Numbered from the stretch's first letter, positions 39,021 through 50,342 are shown. The stretch is 64,000 nt of DNA from Salinicola halophilus (GCF_003206155.1 NZ_PZJV01000001.1:1507298-1571297); one strand, 5' to 3'. Translations and numbers: made by a program. The notes: a model not told the origin generated them from the sequence alone.

Positions 39021-39947
39021 ATGACGACAGCATCCGATCAGCGCGACTTTTCCGAGCGCGACGCCAACATCGCCATCAACACCTATACCACCGTGCTGCG
39101 ACGCACGCGGGTGCCGCACGAGCTGTTCGCGACCTACTGGCGCGACGTTCACGGCCCGCTCTGCTCTCGCCTGCCGGGGTTGGCCTGGTACGTCCAGACG
39201 CACCTCGACCGAGAGCAGGACGACCACCTCTGGCCCGCCGTCGAGGGCATCACCGCCTTCCCGGACTACGTGCTGGATGGCGGCGTGGAGATCGGCTTCG
39301 CCTCCGAGCAGGACCAGCAGACCTTCATGGACGCCTGCCACCTGCTGTTCGCCGACGAACAGAACATGTTCGAGGAGACGATCGCCTACTCGCTGCCCAA
39401 CGGTTCGACCACGCTGGTCGATCGCGTCGCCGATGCCACGCCGAACGGCGACGACGGCCTGGACCGCATGCACGTGCATCTGGGTGCCGCCCATGGCGAC
39501 GTCGACACCTTCGCAAGCTACATTCGCGACGAGCTGGGATCGGCGCTGGCGCAGGAGTCGGCGCTGCTGAAAGTGCGGGTGCATACGCCAGAGCGCTACG
39601 ACAACGACAACCCGGCCCCGCCGGCGCCGGACGTCAATCACCAGGTGCCCGACGAGCGCAAGCTGGTCGCCGTGCTGGAGCTGGCATTCGAATCGCCTCT
39701 CGAGCGTCGCGCCTTCTTCGAGTCCGAGGCGTTCAAGCGGCTCGAGAACGGGTTGAAGACGCACGTCGCCCATGCGACCGCCTTCGCCGTCAGCGGCACT
39801 TACGTCTACGTTCGCGACCGGCAGATGACGCTGGCCGGCCTTCGCGGCAGCCGCCCGGCACAGCTGATCGGCAAGCTCGGCGCCAACAACCAGCTCATGC
39901 CCGAGGTCCAGACGCTGATGAAGCACGGCAAGCTCGACAGCGACTGA
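39021..39947 (+). CDS. EthD-like (dimeric alpha-beta barrel) domain protein
   Basis: A 308-residue soluble protein. Residues 20-50 (TVLRRTRVPHELFATYWRDV followed by HGPLCSRLPGL) match the EthD signature with the conserved HGP; a second, more diverged half (about residues 150-290) may be another ferredoxin-like repeat, ending VYVRDRQMTLAGLRG. EthD-domain proteins include polyketide cyclase-like enzymes and accessory proteins of ether degradation. Start ATG 39021 has GGAG 8 bases upstream, whereas the in-frame ATG at 39000 has none. Its place after the LysR/MFS pair suggests a shared small-molecule response. Substrate is unknown. Confidence 0.75.
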   Translation: MTTASDQRDFSERDANIAINTYTTVLRRTRVPHELFATYWRDVHGPLCSRLPGLAWYVQTHLDREQDDHLWPAVEGITAFPDYVLDGGVEIGFASEQDQQTFMDACHLLFADEQNMFEETIAYSLPNGSTTLVDRVADATPNGDDGLDRMHVHLGAAHGDVDTFASYIRDELGSALAQESALLKVRVHTPERYDNDNPAPPAPDVNHQVPDERKLVAVLELAFESPLERRAFFESEAFKRLENGLKTHVAHATAFAVSGTYVYVRDRQMTLAGLRGSRPAQLIGKLGANNQLMPEVQTLMKHGKLDSD

Positions 39948-40022
39948 TCGCGACCCGGCACGCGCTACGCAACCGTCAGTGCGGGTGATAAGGTTGGGGC
40001 CCGTTTTTCAGGACCCGCGATC

Positions 40023-41330
40023 ATGTCGACCTCACTGTTCGGAAAGCGCGTGCTGCTCGGTATCAGCGCGGGCATCGCCGCCTACAAGAGTGCTCACCTC
40101 GCACGCCTGCTGAAAAAGACGGGCTGCGAGGTGCGTGTGGTCATGACCGAGGGTGCCCAGGCCTTCATTACGCCGCTGACCCTGCAGGCGCTGACCGGCG
40201 AGCCGGTGCGCACCTCACTGCTCGACACCGAGGCGGAAGCCGGCATGGGTCACATCGAGCTGGCCAAGTGGGCGGATGTCATCCTGATCGCCCCGGCCAC
40301 CGCCGATCTGATGGCGCGACTCGCCCACGGTCACGCCGACGACCTGCTCACCACGCTCTGCCTCGCCACCGAGGCGCGCTGCATCATGGCGCCAGCAATG
40401 AATCAGGCGATGTGGCGCCATCCAGCGACCCTTGCCAACGCCGAAAGGCTCGAGTCCTTCGGATGGACGCTGCTGGGCCCGGACGCCGGCGACCAGGCCT
40501 GCGGCGACGTCGGCCCGGGGCGCATGCTCGAACCGGAAGCGATTCTCTCAGGGCTCGAAGAGACCCAGGCATCAGGCCCCGATGCGCTTCATGGCGGCTC
40601 TTTCCCCACCGAACCTATCCCAACGACACCGGCGACCGAACCTCTCTCACCGACACCGGCGACCGAGCCCCGCGACCTCGCCGGCAAGCGAGTGGTGATC
40701 ACCGCCGGGCCGACGCGGGAAGCGCTCGACCCGGTTCGCTATCTCTCCAATCACAGCTCGGGGAAGATGGGCTACGCCCTCGCCACGGTCTGCGCCGCTC
40801 GGGGCGCCCGGGTCACGCTGGTGAGCGGACCGGTCGCGCTCGCCACCCCCGCCGGCGTCGAGCGCGTCGATGTGCTCTCGGCAGTGGAAATGCTCGAGGC
40901 CGTCGAGTCGGCGCTGCCCTGTGACATCTTCATCGGCTGCGCCGCGGTGGCGGACTATCGCGCCGCCGAGGTGAGCTCGCAGAAGCTCAAGAAAGGCGAC
41001 GGCGATACGGGCCTGACGCTCACGCTGACGCGCAACCCGGACATCGTTGCCACGGTCGCCGCCCGCGCCGAGCGCCCCTTTACCGTCGGCTTCGCCGCGG
41101 AGACGCAGTCGCTGGAAACCCACGCCGCCGACAAGCTCGCGCGCAAGCGTCTCGACCTGATCGTCGCCAACGACGTCACTCTCGCCGGTGCCGGTTTCGG
41201 CAGCGACGACAATGCCGCCACGCTCTTCTGGCCCGGCGAGGGGGAGACCCACCGCGAGACGGTATCGCTTCGCGGCAAGGCCGAGCTCGCCGCTCTCGTC
41301 ATCGATCGCATCATCGAGCGGCTCGACTGA
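40023..41330 (+). CDS. coaBC: Bifunctional phosphopantothenoylcysteine decarboxylase/phosphopantothenate-cysteine ligase
   Basis: CoaBC carries out two successive steps of coenzyme A synthesis. The N-terminal flavin decarboxylase domain (about 1-190) has the PASANT-like region MAPAMNQAMWRHPA and the GISAGIAAYKS start; the C-terminal CTP-dependent ligase (about 225-435) has ITAGPTREALDPVRYLSNHS and the Lys-rich KLKK. The 435 residues exceed E. coli (406), mainly because of a linker near residues 180-220 that contains a 27-bp in-frame duplication. It heads the conserved coaBC-dut-algC-argB-slmA block. A TGATAAGGT at 39986-39994 may be an extended -10. Confidence 0.95.
   Translation: MSTSLFGKRVLLGISAGIAAYKSAHLARLLKKTGCEVRVVMTEGAQAFITPLTLQALTGEPVRTSLLDTEAEAGMGHIELAKWADVILIAPATADLMARLAHGHADDLLTTLCLATEARCIMAPAMNQAMWRHPATLANAERLESFGWTLLGPDAGDQACGDVGPGRMLEPEAILSGLEETQASGPDALHGGSFPTEPIPTTPATEPLSPTPATEPRDLAGKRVVITAGPTREALDPVRYLSNHSSGKMGYALATVCAARGARVTLVSGPVALATPAGVERVDVLSAVEMLEAVESALPCDIFIGCAAVADYRAAEVSSQKLKKGDGDTGLTLTLTRNPDIVATVAARAERPFTVGFAAETQSLETHAADKLARKRLDLIVANDVTLAGAGFGSDDNAATLFWPGEGETHRETVSLRGKAELAALVIDRIIERLD
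40624..40666 (+). repeat. In-frame 27-bp duplication in the CoaBC linker
   Basis: The 16-mer CGACACCGGCGACCGA occurs at 40624-40639 and again at 40651-40666, a period of 27 bases (nine codons), encoding two copies of TPATEP. It lengthens the flexible hinge between the two enzyme domains. Confidence 0.8.
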
Positions 41331-41418
41331 GCTCGCCGGCTTGCGAGCAGTGATAAGCTAGGGCGCTTCCCGACCCGGCGCTCTCCTGCCGGTGAACTCA
41401 AGTTTCAGGATCACGTGC

Positions 41419-41919
41419 ATGTCATCGCCTCTTTCCTCCAGCCCTTCCACCACCGCGTCCTCCGTCCCGCGTCGCCTCTCGGTCAGGATTCTCGACGAGC
41501 GCGTTCATGACTACCCGCTGCCGCACTATGCCACCGACGGCAGTGCGGGCATGGATCTGCGGGCGCTGCTCGATGCGCCGTTGACGCTGGCCCCCGGCGA
41601 GACCGAGCTGGTGCGCACGGGGCTTGCGATCCACATTGCCGACCCGACGCTTGCCGGAGTCGTGCTGCCGCGCTCGGGGCTCGGGCACAAGCACGGCATC
41701 GTGCTGGGCAATCTGGTCGGGCTGATCGACTCCGACTACCAGGGCGAGCTGATGATCTCGGTGTGGAACCGTGGGCGCGAGGCGTTCACCCTCGAGCCCG
41801 GCGAACGCCTGGCGCAGTACGTGCTGGTGCCGGTGGTGCAGGCGGAACTGGAGATCGTCGAGTCATTCGACGAAAGCGCGCGTGCGGGCGGCGGTTTCGG
41901 TCACTCCGGACGCCAATGA
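41419..41919 (+). CDS. dut: Deoxyuridine 5'-triphosphate nucleotidohydrolase
   Basis: Hydrolyses dUTP to dUMP, keeping uracil out of DNA and supplying thymidylate synthesis. All five dUTPase motifs are visible: AGMDLRA (I), [10 protein letters not shown] (II), [11 protein letters not shown] (III), [11 protein letters not shown] (IV) and [10 protein letters not shown] (V, the lid). The 166 residues include an extra Ser/Thr-rich N-terminus of about 15 residues. The ATG at 41419 follows CAGGA; an upstream in-frame GTG at 41392 lacks a ribosome site. It follows coaBC by 88 bp, as in most gammaproteobacteria. Confidence 0.95.
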   Translation: MSSPLSSSPSTTASSVPRRLSVRILDERVHDYPLPHYATDGSAGMDLRALLDAPLTLAPGETELVRTGLAIHIADPTLAGVVLPRSGLGHKHGIVLGNLVGLIDSDYQGELMISVWNRGREAFTLEPGERLAQYVLVPVVQAELEIVESFDESARAGGGFGHSGRQ

Positions 41920-41995
41920 ATCAATCGACCCGACGCGCGAGCGCCGGCATCGCGGACGGGCCTCTTCCGGCCCGCCGATAACTCAGGAGAGTCAC

Positions 41996-42532
41996 GTGGC
42001 GCTGGGCGCAACCATCTACAAGGCAAAGCTCGACATCAGCGATCTCGAGCGCCACTACTATGCCGAGCACGCGCTGACCATCGCCTGCCACCCGTCGGAG
42101 ACCGATCTACGCCTGAGCGCGCGGCTGCTGGCCTTCATGGCCAACGCCGATGAAGCGCTGACAATGACGCGCGGACTCAGCAGCGACGACGAGCCGGATC
42201 TCTGGCGCCACGCCCCGGATGGCCATATCGCGTGCTGGATCGAGCTCGGCGAACCCTCGCTCAAGCGCATCAAGCAGGGACTATCGCGGGCGGATCGCGT
42301 CATCGTCTATGCCTATACGGCTCGCAGTGCCGAGCAGTGGTGGAAAAAGCTGGGCGACGACGTCCGCGCTCTCTCTCGGGTGACGGTGTGGTATCTACCG
42401 GAAACGACACTCCAGTCGCTTGCCGCCCTGATGGAGCGCCACATGCGTCTCGGCGCGACGCTGATGGAGGGCGAATGGCTGATCACCGACGGCCGCGAAT
42501 CCGTGACGCTCACGCCCGAGCGCTGGACCTGA
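41996..42532 (+). CDS. yaeQ: YaeQ family protein
   Basis: A 178-residue YaeQ protein. The N-terminus ALGATIYKAKLDISDLERHY and the segments HPSETDLRLSARLLAF and RADRVIVYAYTARSAEQWW are diagnostic. YaeQ has a PD-(D/E)XK nuclease-like fold but no proven nuclease activity; E. coli YaeQ was first described as a suppressor linked to RfaH, a claim later doubted. The start is GTG at 41996, preceded by AGGAGA, and nothing upstream is conserved. It is inserted between dut and algC, whose direct neighbourhood is usual elsewhere. Confidence 0.9.
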   Translation: MALGATIYKAKLDISDLERHYYAEHALTIACHPSETDLRLSARLLAFMANADEALTMTRGLSSDDEPDLWRHAPDGHIACWIELGEPSLKRIKQGLSRADRVIVYAYTARSAEQWWKKLGDDVRALSRVTVWYLPETTLQSLAALMERHMRLGATLMEGEWLITDGRESVTLTPERWT

Positions 42533-42594
42533 CGGGCCACGCAAGGTCGCATGGTCCACGAGACTTTCCGATTCCTGATTATTAGGAGCGATCG

Positions 42595-44990
<2,396 letters not shown>

Positions 44991-45043
44991 AGCCAATCCC
45001 CGCGCCCTTCACAACAAAACGATCCGACAAAAAAGACGACGCC

Positions 45044-45652
45044 ATGACGCAGGCAACGCCCCCACCCTCTCGTCGCGAGCAGATTCTTCAGGCGCTCGCC
45101 ATGATGCTCGAAGAAGACAGCGGCAAACGCATCACCACCGCCGCGCTGGCCCGTCAGGTCGGCGTCAGCGAGGCGGCGCTCTACCGCCACTTTCCGAGCA
45201 AGGCACGGATGTTCGAGGCGCTGATCGAGTTCATCGAGACGAGTCTGTTCGAACGCATTAGGCGCATCCTCGACGACGCGCCGGACGCCGCGACTCGCTG
45301 CCAGACGATCGTCCAACTGACGCTCACCTTCGCCGAAAAGAATCCCGGCCTCAGCCGGCTGATGGACGGTGACGTTCTCACGGGTGAAACCGAGCGCCTG
45401 AGAAAGCGCATGTCGCAGCTCTTCGAACGCCTCGAAACGCAGTTCAAGCAGATTCTCCGCGAGGCCGAACCGCGGGAGGGGCTTCGTCCCAGCGCGCCGC
45501 CCACGGCGGCGGCCAACCTGCTGGCGGCGTTCGTCGAAGGGCGGATCAGCCAGTACGTGCGAAGCGACTTTCGTCATGCCCCCACGGCACACTGGGAAGA
45601 TCAGTGGTCGCTGCTCGCGGATGCCCTTCTGACGGCACCGGCGAATCGTTGA
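45044..45652 (+). CDS. slmA: Nucleoid occlusion factor SlmA
   Basis: A 202-residue TetR-fold protein that binds specific chromosomal sites and blocks FtsZ ring assembly over the nucleoid. The DNA-binding domain has ITTAALARQVGVSEAALYRHFPSK (given here as positions about 29-52), followed by KARMFEALIEFIE, both SlmA-typical; the length matches E. coli SlmA (198). It closes the coaBC-dut-algC-argB-slmA block, as expected, and a strong terminator follows 37 bases after its stop. Confidence 0.94.
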   Translation: MTQATPPPSRREQILQALAMMLEEDSGKRITTAALARQVGVSEAALYRHFPSKARMFEALIEFIETSLFERIRRILDDAPDAATRCQTIVQLTLTFAEKNPGLSRLMDGDVLTGETERLRKRMSQLFERLETQFKQILREAEPREGLRPSAPPTAAANLLAAFVEGRISQYVRSDFRHAPTAHWEDQWSLLADALLTAPANR

Positions 45653-45689
45653 GGTCGCGTTGACGACTGGCGCCACCCTGCTGCCATAA

Positions 45690-45716
45690 AAAAGCCCGGC
45701 ACGAAGCCGGGCTTTT
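45690..45716. terminator. Bidirectional terminator between slmA and rpoH
   Basis: AAAAGCCCGGC / GCCGGGCTTTT, 11-bp perfect stem with loop ACGAA and flanking A/T runs, between the convergent slmA and rpoH genes. Confidence 0.9.
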
Positions 45717-45777
45717 CTGTATGCGGCAAGAGGCGGTTCGATGGAGATTGAACCGCCTTCTTGCAGGTGATGCGAGA

Positions 45778-46644
45778 TCAGGCGGCGATCGTGTCGCCGA
45801 GCTGCTGCTTGATCTTGTTCATCGCGTTCTTCTCGAGCTGGCGAATACGTTCGGCGGAGACGCCGTAGACATCCGCGAGCTCGTGAAGCGTCGACTTGGT
45901 CTCGGCCAGCCAGCGTCGCTGCAGGATATCCTGCGAGCGCTCGTCGAGCGTGGAGAGCGCGTTGCGCAAACGGCGCGTATAGTCCGCTTCCCAGTCATCG
46001 GCTTCGAGCTGTGCCGCAGGATCGAAGCTGTGATCCTCGAGATACTGCGCCGGCGCCTGGTAGGCCTGCTCGTCGTCGTCGCCGGGGCTGGCGTCGTAGC
46101 CGGCATCGAAGGCCGAAAGTCGACCTTCCATGTCGCGAACCACGGTGGGCTTGACGTCCAGATCCTTGGCGATGGCGTCGACTTCGTCGTTGTTGAGCCA
46201 CGCCAGACGCTTCTTGGCGCTACGCAGATTGAAGAAGAGCTTACGCTGCGCCTTGGTGGTAGCGATCTTCACGATGCGCCAGTTACGCAGCACGTACTCG
46301 TGAATCTCGGCCTTGATCCAGTGCACCGCGAAGGAGACCAGGCGCACGCCTTGATAAGGGTCGAAGCGCTTGACCGCTTTCATCAGCCCGACGTTGCCTT
46401 CCTGGATCAGGTCCGCCTGCGGCAGACCGTAGCCCGAGTAGCTGCGTGCGATGTGAACGACGAAGCGCAGATGCGACATGATCAAACGGCGTGCCGCTTC
46501 CAAATCGTCCTCTTCGCGCAGCCGTACGCCCAAGTCGTGCTCTTCGTCGGCCGTCAATACGGGGATACCGTTGACCGCTTGAATATAGCCGTTGAGATCG
46601 TGCCCCGGCGAAAGATTCCCCAAGGCCTGAAGACTGGTGCTCAT
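45778..46644 (-). CDS. rpoH: RNA polymerase sigma factor RpoH (sigma-32)
   Basis: The heat-shock sigma factor. The 288 residues contain region 2 ([20 protein letters not shown], then [16 protein letters not shown]), the RpoH box [15 protein letters not shown] that sets RpoH apart from RpoD, and region 4 with [20 protein letters not shown]. The start at 46644 has GGAGA 8 bases upstream and matches family length (284 in E. coli); the frame extends upstream, but without similarity. It lies downstream of ftsX, the conserved order, with a 291-bp leader that likely carries its own promoters and mRNA structure for thermal control. Confidence 0.96.
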   Translation of the reverse strand: MSTSLQALGNLSPGHDLNGYIQAVNGIPVLTADEEHDLGVRLREEDDLEAARRLIMSHLRFVVHIARSYSGYGLPQADLIQEGNVGLMKAVKRFDPYQGVRLVSFAVHWIKAEIHEYVLRNWRIVKIATTKAQRKLFFNLRSAKKRLAWLNNDEVDAIAKDLDVKPTVVRDMEGRLSAFDAGYDASPGDDDEQAYQAPAQYLEDHSFDPAAQLEADDWEADYTRRLRNALSTLDERSQDILQRRWLAETKSTLHELADVYGVSAERIRQLEKNAMNKIKQQLGDTIAA

Positions 46645-46935
46645 GTGCAATGTCTCCGTAAACATCGGTCCGTCGATTCGAGAGAGCAGAGCTTCCATCC
46701 CGTTTCGCGACCTTCGGCGTGCGCTTGGCACGCCTCGAGTGACGACGACTGCCGTCGATGACCGTGACTCTCGTAGCAAGTCACTCTTGAAAAGTCCTTA
46801 TAGGACCCTAAGTCTAGACAAAGGTTCAAGCCTTTATCCAGCCGGTGATTGGTTCGACCGGGCTATGGCTGCCATCGATCGGGGCTATTGGCAGCCAGTC
46901 CGCGCGCGACCGATCTCGATGGGTCGGCACCTACC
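46645..46935 (-). promoter_or_regulatory. rpoH upstream region between ftsX and rpoH
   Basis: This 291-bp spacer has no gene. On the minus strand it contains TTGAAC (around 46824), a TATAAG and the 13-base palindrome GTCCTTATAGGAC (46794-46806). A GAACCTT-N15-TCCTA arrangement loosely resembles an extracytoplasmic sigma-E promoter, which drives rpoH in related bacteria. No well-spaced sigma-70 pair was found, so the assignment is tentative. Confidence 0.35.
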
Positions 46936-47919
46936 CTAGCGGGGTCTGATGTCCGCCAGATGACGCCCCACCGCCAGCCAGGCGCCCAACCAACCGAGAA
47001 TTGTACTAAAAACCAGCAGTAAAGCCGAGTGTCCGAGTCCCAGAGACGGTAGCGTGAAATGCGCCCCGTAGCTCTCGGCAAGGGCCGCCACAGGCGAGGC
47101 GAGCCAGCGACCGCCAAGTGCTAGAATTCCCAGCGCCAGCACTCCGCCGCCCAGACCGTACCAGGCCCCGCTGTAAAGAAACGGTCGGCGCACGAAGGCG
47201 TGCGTCGCCCCGATCAGCGTAACCACCTCGATCTCCTGACGTCGGCTCTCCACCGCCAACCTCACCGTATTGCCCACGACCAGCAGCACGCCGAGACCGA
47301 ACAGCAGCGCCAACGCCATCGCGACACGCCTGCCAACCTCGGCGAGCTGCTGCAGGCGGTCGAGCCAGGCCAGATCGAGTCTCACCTCATCGACGCCGGC
47401 CACGTTCTCGAGTCGGTCGCTCAGCGCCTCGACTGCCGCTGGCGCCGGTGACACCGGGGTGACGACGACGCTCGCCGGCAGCGGGTTGGCATCGAGCTGG
47501 GTGAGCGCATCGTCGACGCCGAGCGCCTGCTGAAAATCGGCCAGCCCCTCGGCCGCCGTCACCAGCCGCGTGCCACCGACGCCTTGCGTACTGCCGATTT
47601 CGCCGGCGAGCGCCATTGCGCGCGACTCGTCGACGTCATCGGCGAAATAGACCGTGAGCGTCGCGCTTTCATCCAGCTCGGCATCGAGCAGACGCGCGCT
47701 GTCCAGCGCGATCCAGAGCCCGGCGGGCAGAATCAGCGCGATGGCGATGGCAAGCAGCGTCAGCAGGGTCGCCACCGGGTGGCGAACCAGCCGCAGTGCG
47801 CTGTCGCCGAGCATGGCGCGGTGATGACGCAACCACGCTCGTCCGCTCTGGCTGCCGCTACGCTGGGCTTTGCGCGCGCCACTGGGGGCGCGGCGATTGG
47901 CGCTGTCGCGTTGGCTCAT
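46936..47919 (-). CDS. ftsX: Cell division protein FtsX (ABC-transporter-like permease)
   Basis: A 327-residue inner-membrane protein with a cytoplasmic basic N-terminus, four hydrophobic segments (near 46-70, 205-225, 250-275 and 297-318) and a periplasmic loop of about 130 residues that recruits amidase activators such as EnvC. With FtsE it couples septal cell-wall hydrolysis to division. Family sequence VESRRQEIEVVTLIGATHAFV, with the TLIGAT coupling helix, is present. It overlaps the ftsE stop codon by four bases (ATGA). A GTG or later ATG start is possible, because the first 40 residues are poorly conserved. Confidence 0.93.
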   Translation of the reverse strand: MSQRDSANRRAPSGARKAQRSGSQSGRAWLRHHRAMLGDSALRLVRHPVATLLTLLAIAIALILPAGLWIALDSARLLDAELDESATLTVYFADDVDESRAMALAGEIGSTQGVGGTRLVTAAEGLADFQQALGVDDALTQLDANPLPASVVVTPVSPAPAAVEALSDRLENVAGVDEVRLDLAWLDRLQQLAEVGRRVAMALALLFGLGVLLVVGNTVRLAVESRRQEIEVVTLIGATHAFVRRPFLYSGAWYGLGGGVLALGILALGGRWLASPVAALAESYGAHFTLPSLGLGHSALLLVFSTILGWLGAWLAVGRHLADIRPR

Positions 47920-48584
47920 GCCGCACTCCCGTCTCTAACCAGCCGGCCTTCGCTCAGCTTGATGACGCGGTGGCGTAGACGCGCGATCAATGCCAGATCG
48001 TGGCTTGCGATCAGCACCGTGGTGCCGATGCGATTGAAGTCCTCGAACAGGCGCATGATGTCTGCAGAAAGCTGTGGATCGAGGTTACCGGTGGGCTCGT
48101 CCGCCAGCAGCAGCGCCGGCTTGTTGACCACCGCGCGGGCGATACCCACGCGCTGCTGCTCGCCGGTGGAGAGTTCGATCGGCAGTGCTCGCTCACGGTG
48201 CAGCAGACCCACCTTGTCCAGCGCCGCCCGCACGCGTCGCGCCGCCTCGTGCGGCTCGAGGCCCTGGATGGTCAGCGGCAGTGCCACGTTGGCGAAGATG
48301 TCGCGATCGAAGAGCAGCTGGTGATCCTGGAACACCACACCGATCTGGCGCCGGTAGTACGGCACCTGACTCAGGTGGAGCCGGTCGAGGTCGTGTCCAG
48401 CGACCAGCACTCGACCGCGGGATGGCTTTTCCAGGCGCATGATCAGGCGCAGCAGCGAGCTCTTGCCCGCGCCCGAATGCCCCGTCAGGAAGACCATCTC
48501 GCCGCGGTCGACACGAAAATCGATATCGGCGAGCGCCTCGAAGCGCCCGCCGTAGCGTTTACCGACGTGCTCGAAGGCGATCAT
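47916..48584 (-). CDS. ftsE: Cell division ATP-binding protein FtsE
   Basis: The ATPase partner of FtsX. The 222 residues contain Walker A GHSGAGKSSLL (about 36-46), Q-loop VFQDHQLLFD, the ABC signature LSTGEQQRVGIARA and Walker B LLLADEPTGNLD. Length and sequence are those of FtsE. It overlaps ftsY by four bases at its start and ftsX by four at its end, so ftsY-ftsE-ftsX is one translationally coupled unit, as in E. coli. Confidence 0.96.
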   Translation of the reverse strand: MIAFEHVGKRYGGRFEALADIDFRVDRGEMVFLTGHSGAGKSSLLRLIMRLEKPSRGRVLVAGHDLDRLHLSQVPYYRRQIGVVFQDHQLLFDRDIFANVALPLTIQGLEPHEAARRVRAALDKVGLLHRERALPIELSTGEQQRVGIARAVVNKPALLLADEPTGNLDPQLSADIMRLFEDFNRIGTTVLIASHDLALIARLRHRVIKLSEGRLVRDGSAA

Positions 48585-50215
48585 GACTCGGCGTCGTCGT
48601 CCCGCGAGAACAGCGCTCGAACGAAGGTGTCCGAATCGAACGGTCGAAGGTCGTCGAGCGTCTCGCCGACGCCGATGAAGCGAATCGGAATGTTCATCTT
48701 CTTCGCCAGCGCGAAGATGATGCCACCCTTGGCGGTACCGTCGAGTTTGGTCAGCGTGATGCCGGTGACCGGGATCGCCTCGTCGAACGTCGTCGCCTGG
48801 GAGATGGCGTTCTGACCGGTACCCGCGTCGAGCACCAGCATCACTTCGTGAGGGGCAGCGGCATCGAGCTTGGCCATCACGCGCTGCACTTTCTTGAGCT
48901 CCTCCATGAGGTGACTCTTGTTGTGCAGCCGCCCCGCGGTATCGGCGATCAGCACGTCGACATTGCGAGCTCGCGCCGCGGCCAGGGCGTCGTAGATGAC
49001 CGAAGCGCTGTCCGCGCCGGTGTGCTGGGCGATGACCGGTACGTGGTTACGCTCACCCCACACCTTGAGCTGCTCGACGGCAGCGGCACGGAAAGTGTCG
49101 CCAGCGGCAAGCATCACGCTGCGCCCTTCATTCTGGAAACGCTGGGTCAGCTTGCCGATGGTGGTGGTCTTGCCCACGCCGTTGACGCCGACCATCAGGA
49201 TCACGAAGGGTCCCTCGCCCTTGGGCGGCAGCGTCAGCGGCTGGGTGACCGGCTCGAGCAGCGCGGCGAGCTCTTCCTGCAGCGCGCGATACAGCGCATC
49301 GGCATCGGCGAGCTCCTTGCGCGACACGCGATCGGTCAGACGACCGATGATCTCGGTGGTCGCCTCGATCCCCACGTCGGCCATCAGCAGCTGAGTCTCG
49401 AGCTCCTCGATCATGTCATCGTCGATCTGCTTCTTGCCCAGCAGCAGTTCGGCGATACCGTCGGTGAGGTTGGCACGCGTGCGGCCCAGCCCCGCCTTCA
49501 CGCGTGCCATCCAGCCGCCCTTCTTGGGCTTCTCCTGCGTCGCGGGCGGCGTAGGCGCGACCTCCGCCGGCGGGGTATCGACCGGCGCCGGCGCGTCAGT
49601 CCGTACGTCAGGCTCTGGCTCTAGCGCTGGCTCGAGCTTGGTCTCGGGCCCGGGCTCGATTCGCGTCTCGGATTCGCCGCGATCGACCGGCTCGGCGGGG
49701 ACCGGCGGCACGTCTCGAGTCGCCGCGTCTTCCGGCGCCCGCGCCGCAGCGCCGGTCTCTTCGGGTGGCGGAGTCACGTCGGTGGCGAGTTCGCTGGCAC
49801 GAGTCTGCCCCGCTGGCGTCTCGTCGACCGCCGACGCCGCGGACTCCGGCGGCAGCGGCTCGCTCAGCGCCTGCTCGGCGGCCGTCTGCTCGATCGCCTC
49901 GGGCGTATAGTCGACTGCCGCCGAGCGTTCCGGATCGAAGGCGTCGACCGACGCTTTGGCGGGATCGATCTCCTCGACCGCCGCCGAGGTGTCGGGCTCG
50001 CCCGTTTCGGCCACGACGGCATCACGCTCATTCGCGTCATGCTCGACCGCGGCTTGCTCATTCGCGCCAGGCTGCGCGGTCGCGTCGGCGGCGTCTTCGT
50101 CAGGCGTCGATTCGCCGGCGGATGCCGCCGCGCGTTCGGCCGCCTCCGCTTCCTCGCGGCGGCGCGCCTCCTCCTTTTCCTGCTGCTTCTTGCGGCTCTT
50201 GAATAGTCCGAACAT
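48581..50215 (-). CDS. ftsY: Signal recognition particle receptor FtsY
   Basis: Receives SRP-bound ribosomes at the inner membrane. The 544 residues have a very acidic, low-complexity A-domain (about 1-240, many Glu/Asp/Ala/Pro) after a basic N-terminal tip (MFGLFKSRKKQQ), then the N domain and the GTPase G domain with GVNGVGKTTTIGKL (about 338-351), DTAGRLHNKSHLMEEL (about 425) and TKLDGTAKGG (about 487). The start at 50215 matches family N-termini; the upstream in-frame ATG adds only Pro/Gly-rich sequence. It is the first gene of ftsYEX and divergent from rsmD, the conserved arrangement. Confidence 0.96.
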   Translation of the reverse strand: MFGLFKSRKKQQEKEEARRREEAEAAERAAASAGESTPDEDAADATAQPGANEQAAVEHDANERDAVVAETGEPDTSAAVEEIDPAKASVDAFDPERSAAVDYTPEAIEQTAAEQALSEPLPPESAASAVDETPAGQTRASELATDVTPPPEETGAAARAPEDAATRDVPPVPAEPVDRGESETRIEPGPETKLEPALEPEPDVRTDAPAPVDTPPAEVAPTPPATQEKPKKGGWMARVKAGLGRTRANLTDGIAELLLGKKQIDDDMIEELETQLLMADVGIEATTEIIGRLTDRVSRKELADADALYRALQEELAALLEPVTQPLTLPPKGEGPFVILMVGVNGVGKTTTIGKLTQRFQNEGRSVMLAAGDTFRAAAVEQLKVWGERNHVPVIAQHTGADSASVIYDALAAARARNVDVLIADTAGRLHNKSHLMEELKKVQRVMAKLDAAAPHEVMLVLDAGTGQNAISQATTFDEAIPVTGITLTKLDGTAKGGIIFALAKKMNIPIRFIGVGETLDDLRPFDSDTFVRALFSRDDDAES

Positions 50216-50328
50216 GAATGACTTCGCTACTGGCGGGCCGGGACCAGGCAAGTGAAACTGCCCGCCGCCGCGGCCTTGGAGAATATCGATATCGAGGGCT
50301 CATCCTATCACCGGCACGAGAGCGGGGG

Positions 50329-50334
50329 TACAAT
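50329..50334 (+). promoter_or_regulatory. -10 element of rsmD very close to the start codon
   Basis: TACAAT at 50329-50334 is a good -10, but the rsmD ATG is at 50343, so transcription would begin at or within a base or two of the start codon. The -35 region is weak. This suggests a leaderless or near-leaderless rsmD transcript. Confidence 0.45.
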
Positions 50335-50342
50335 CGCGCGCC

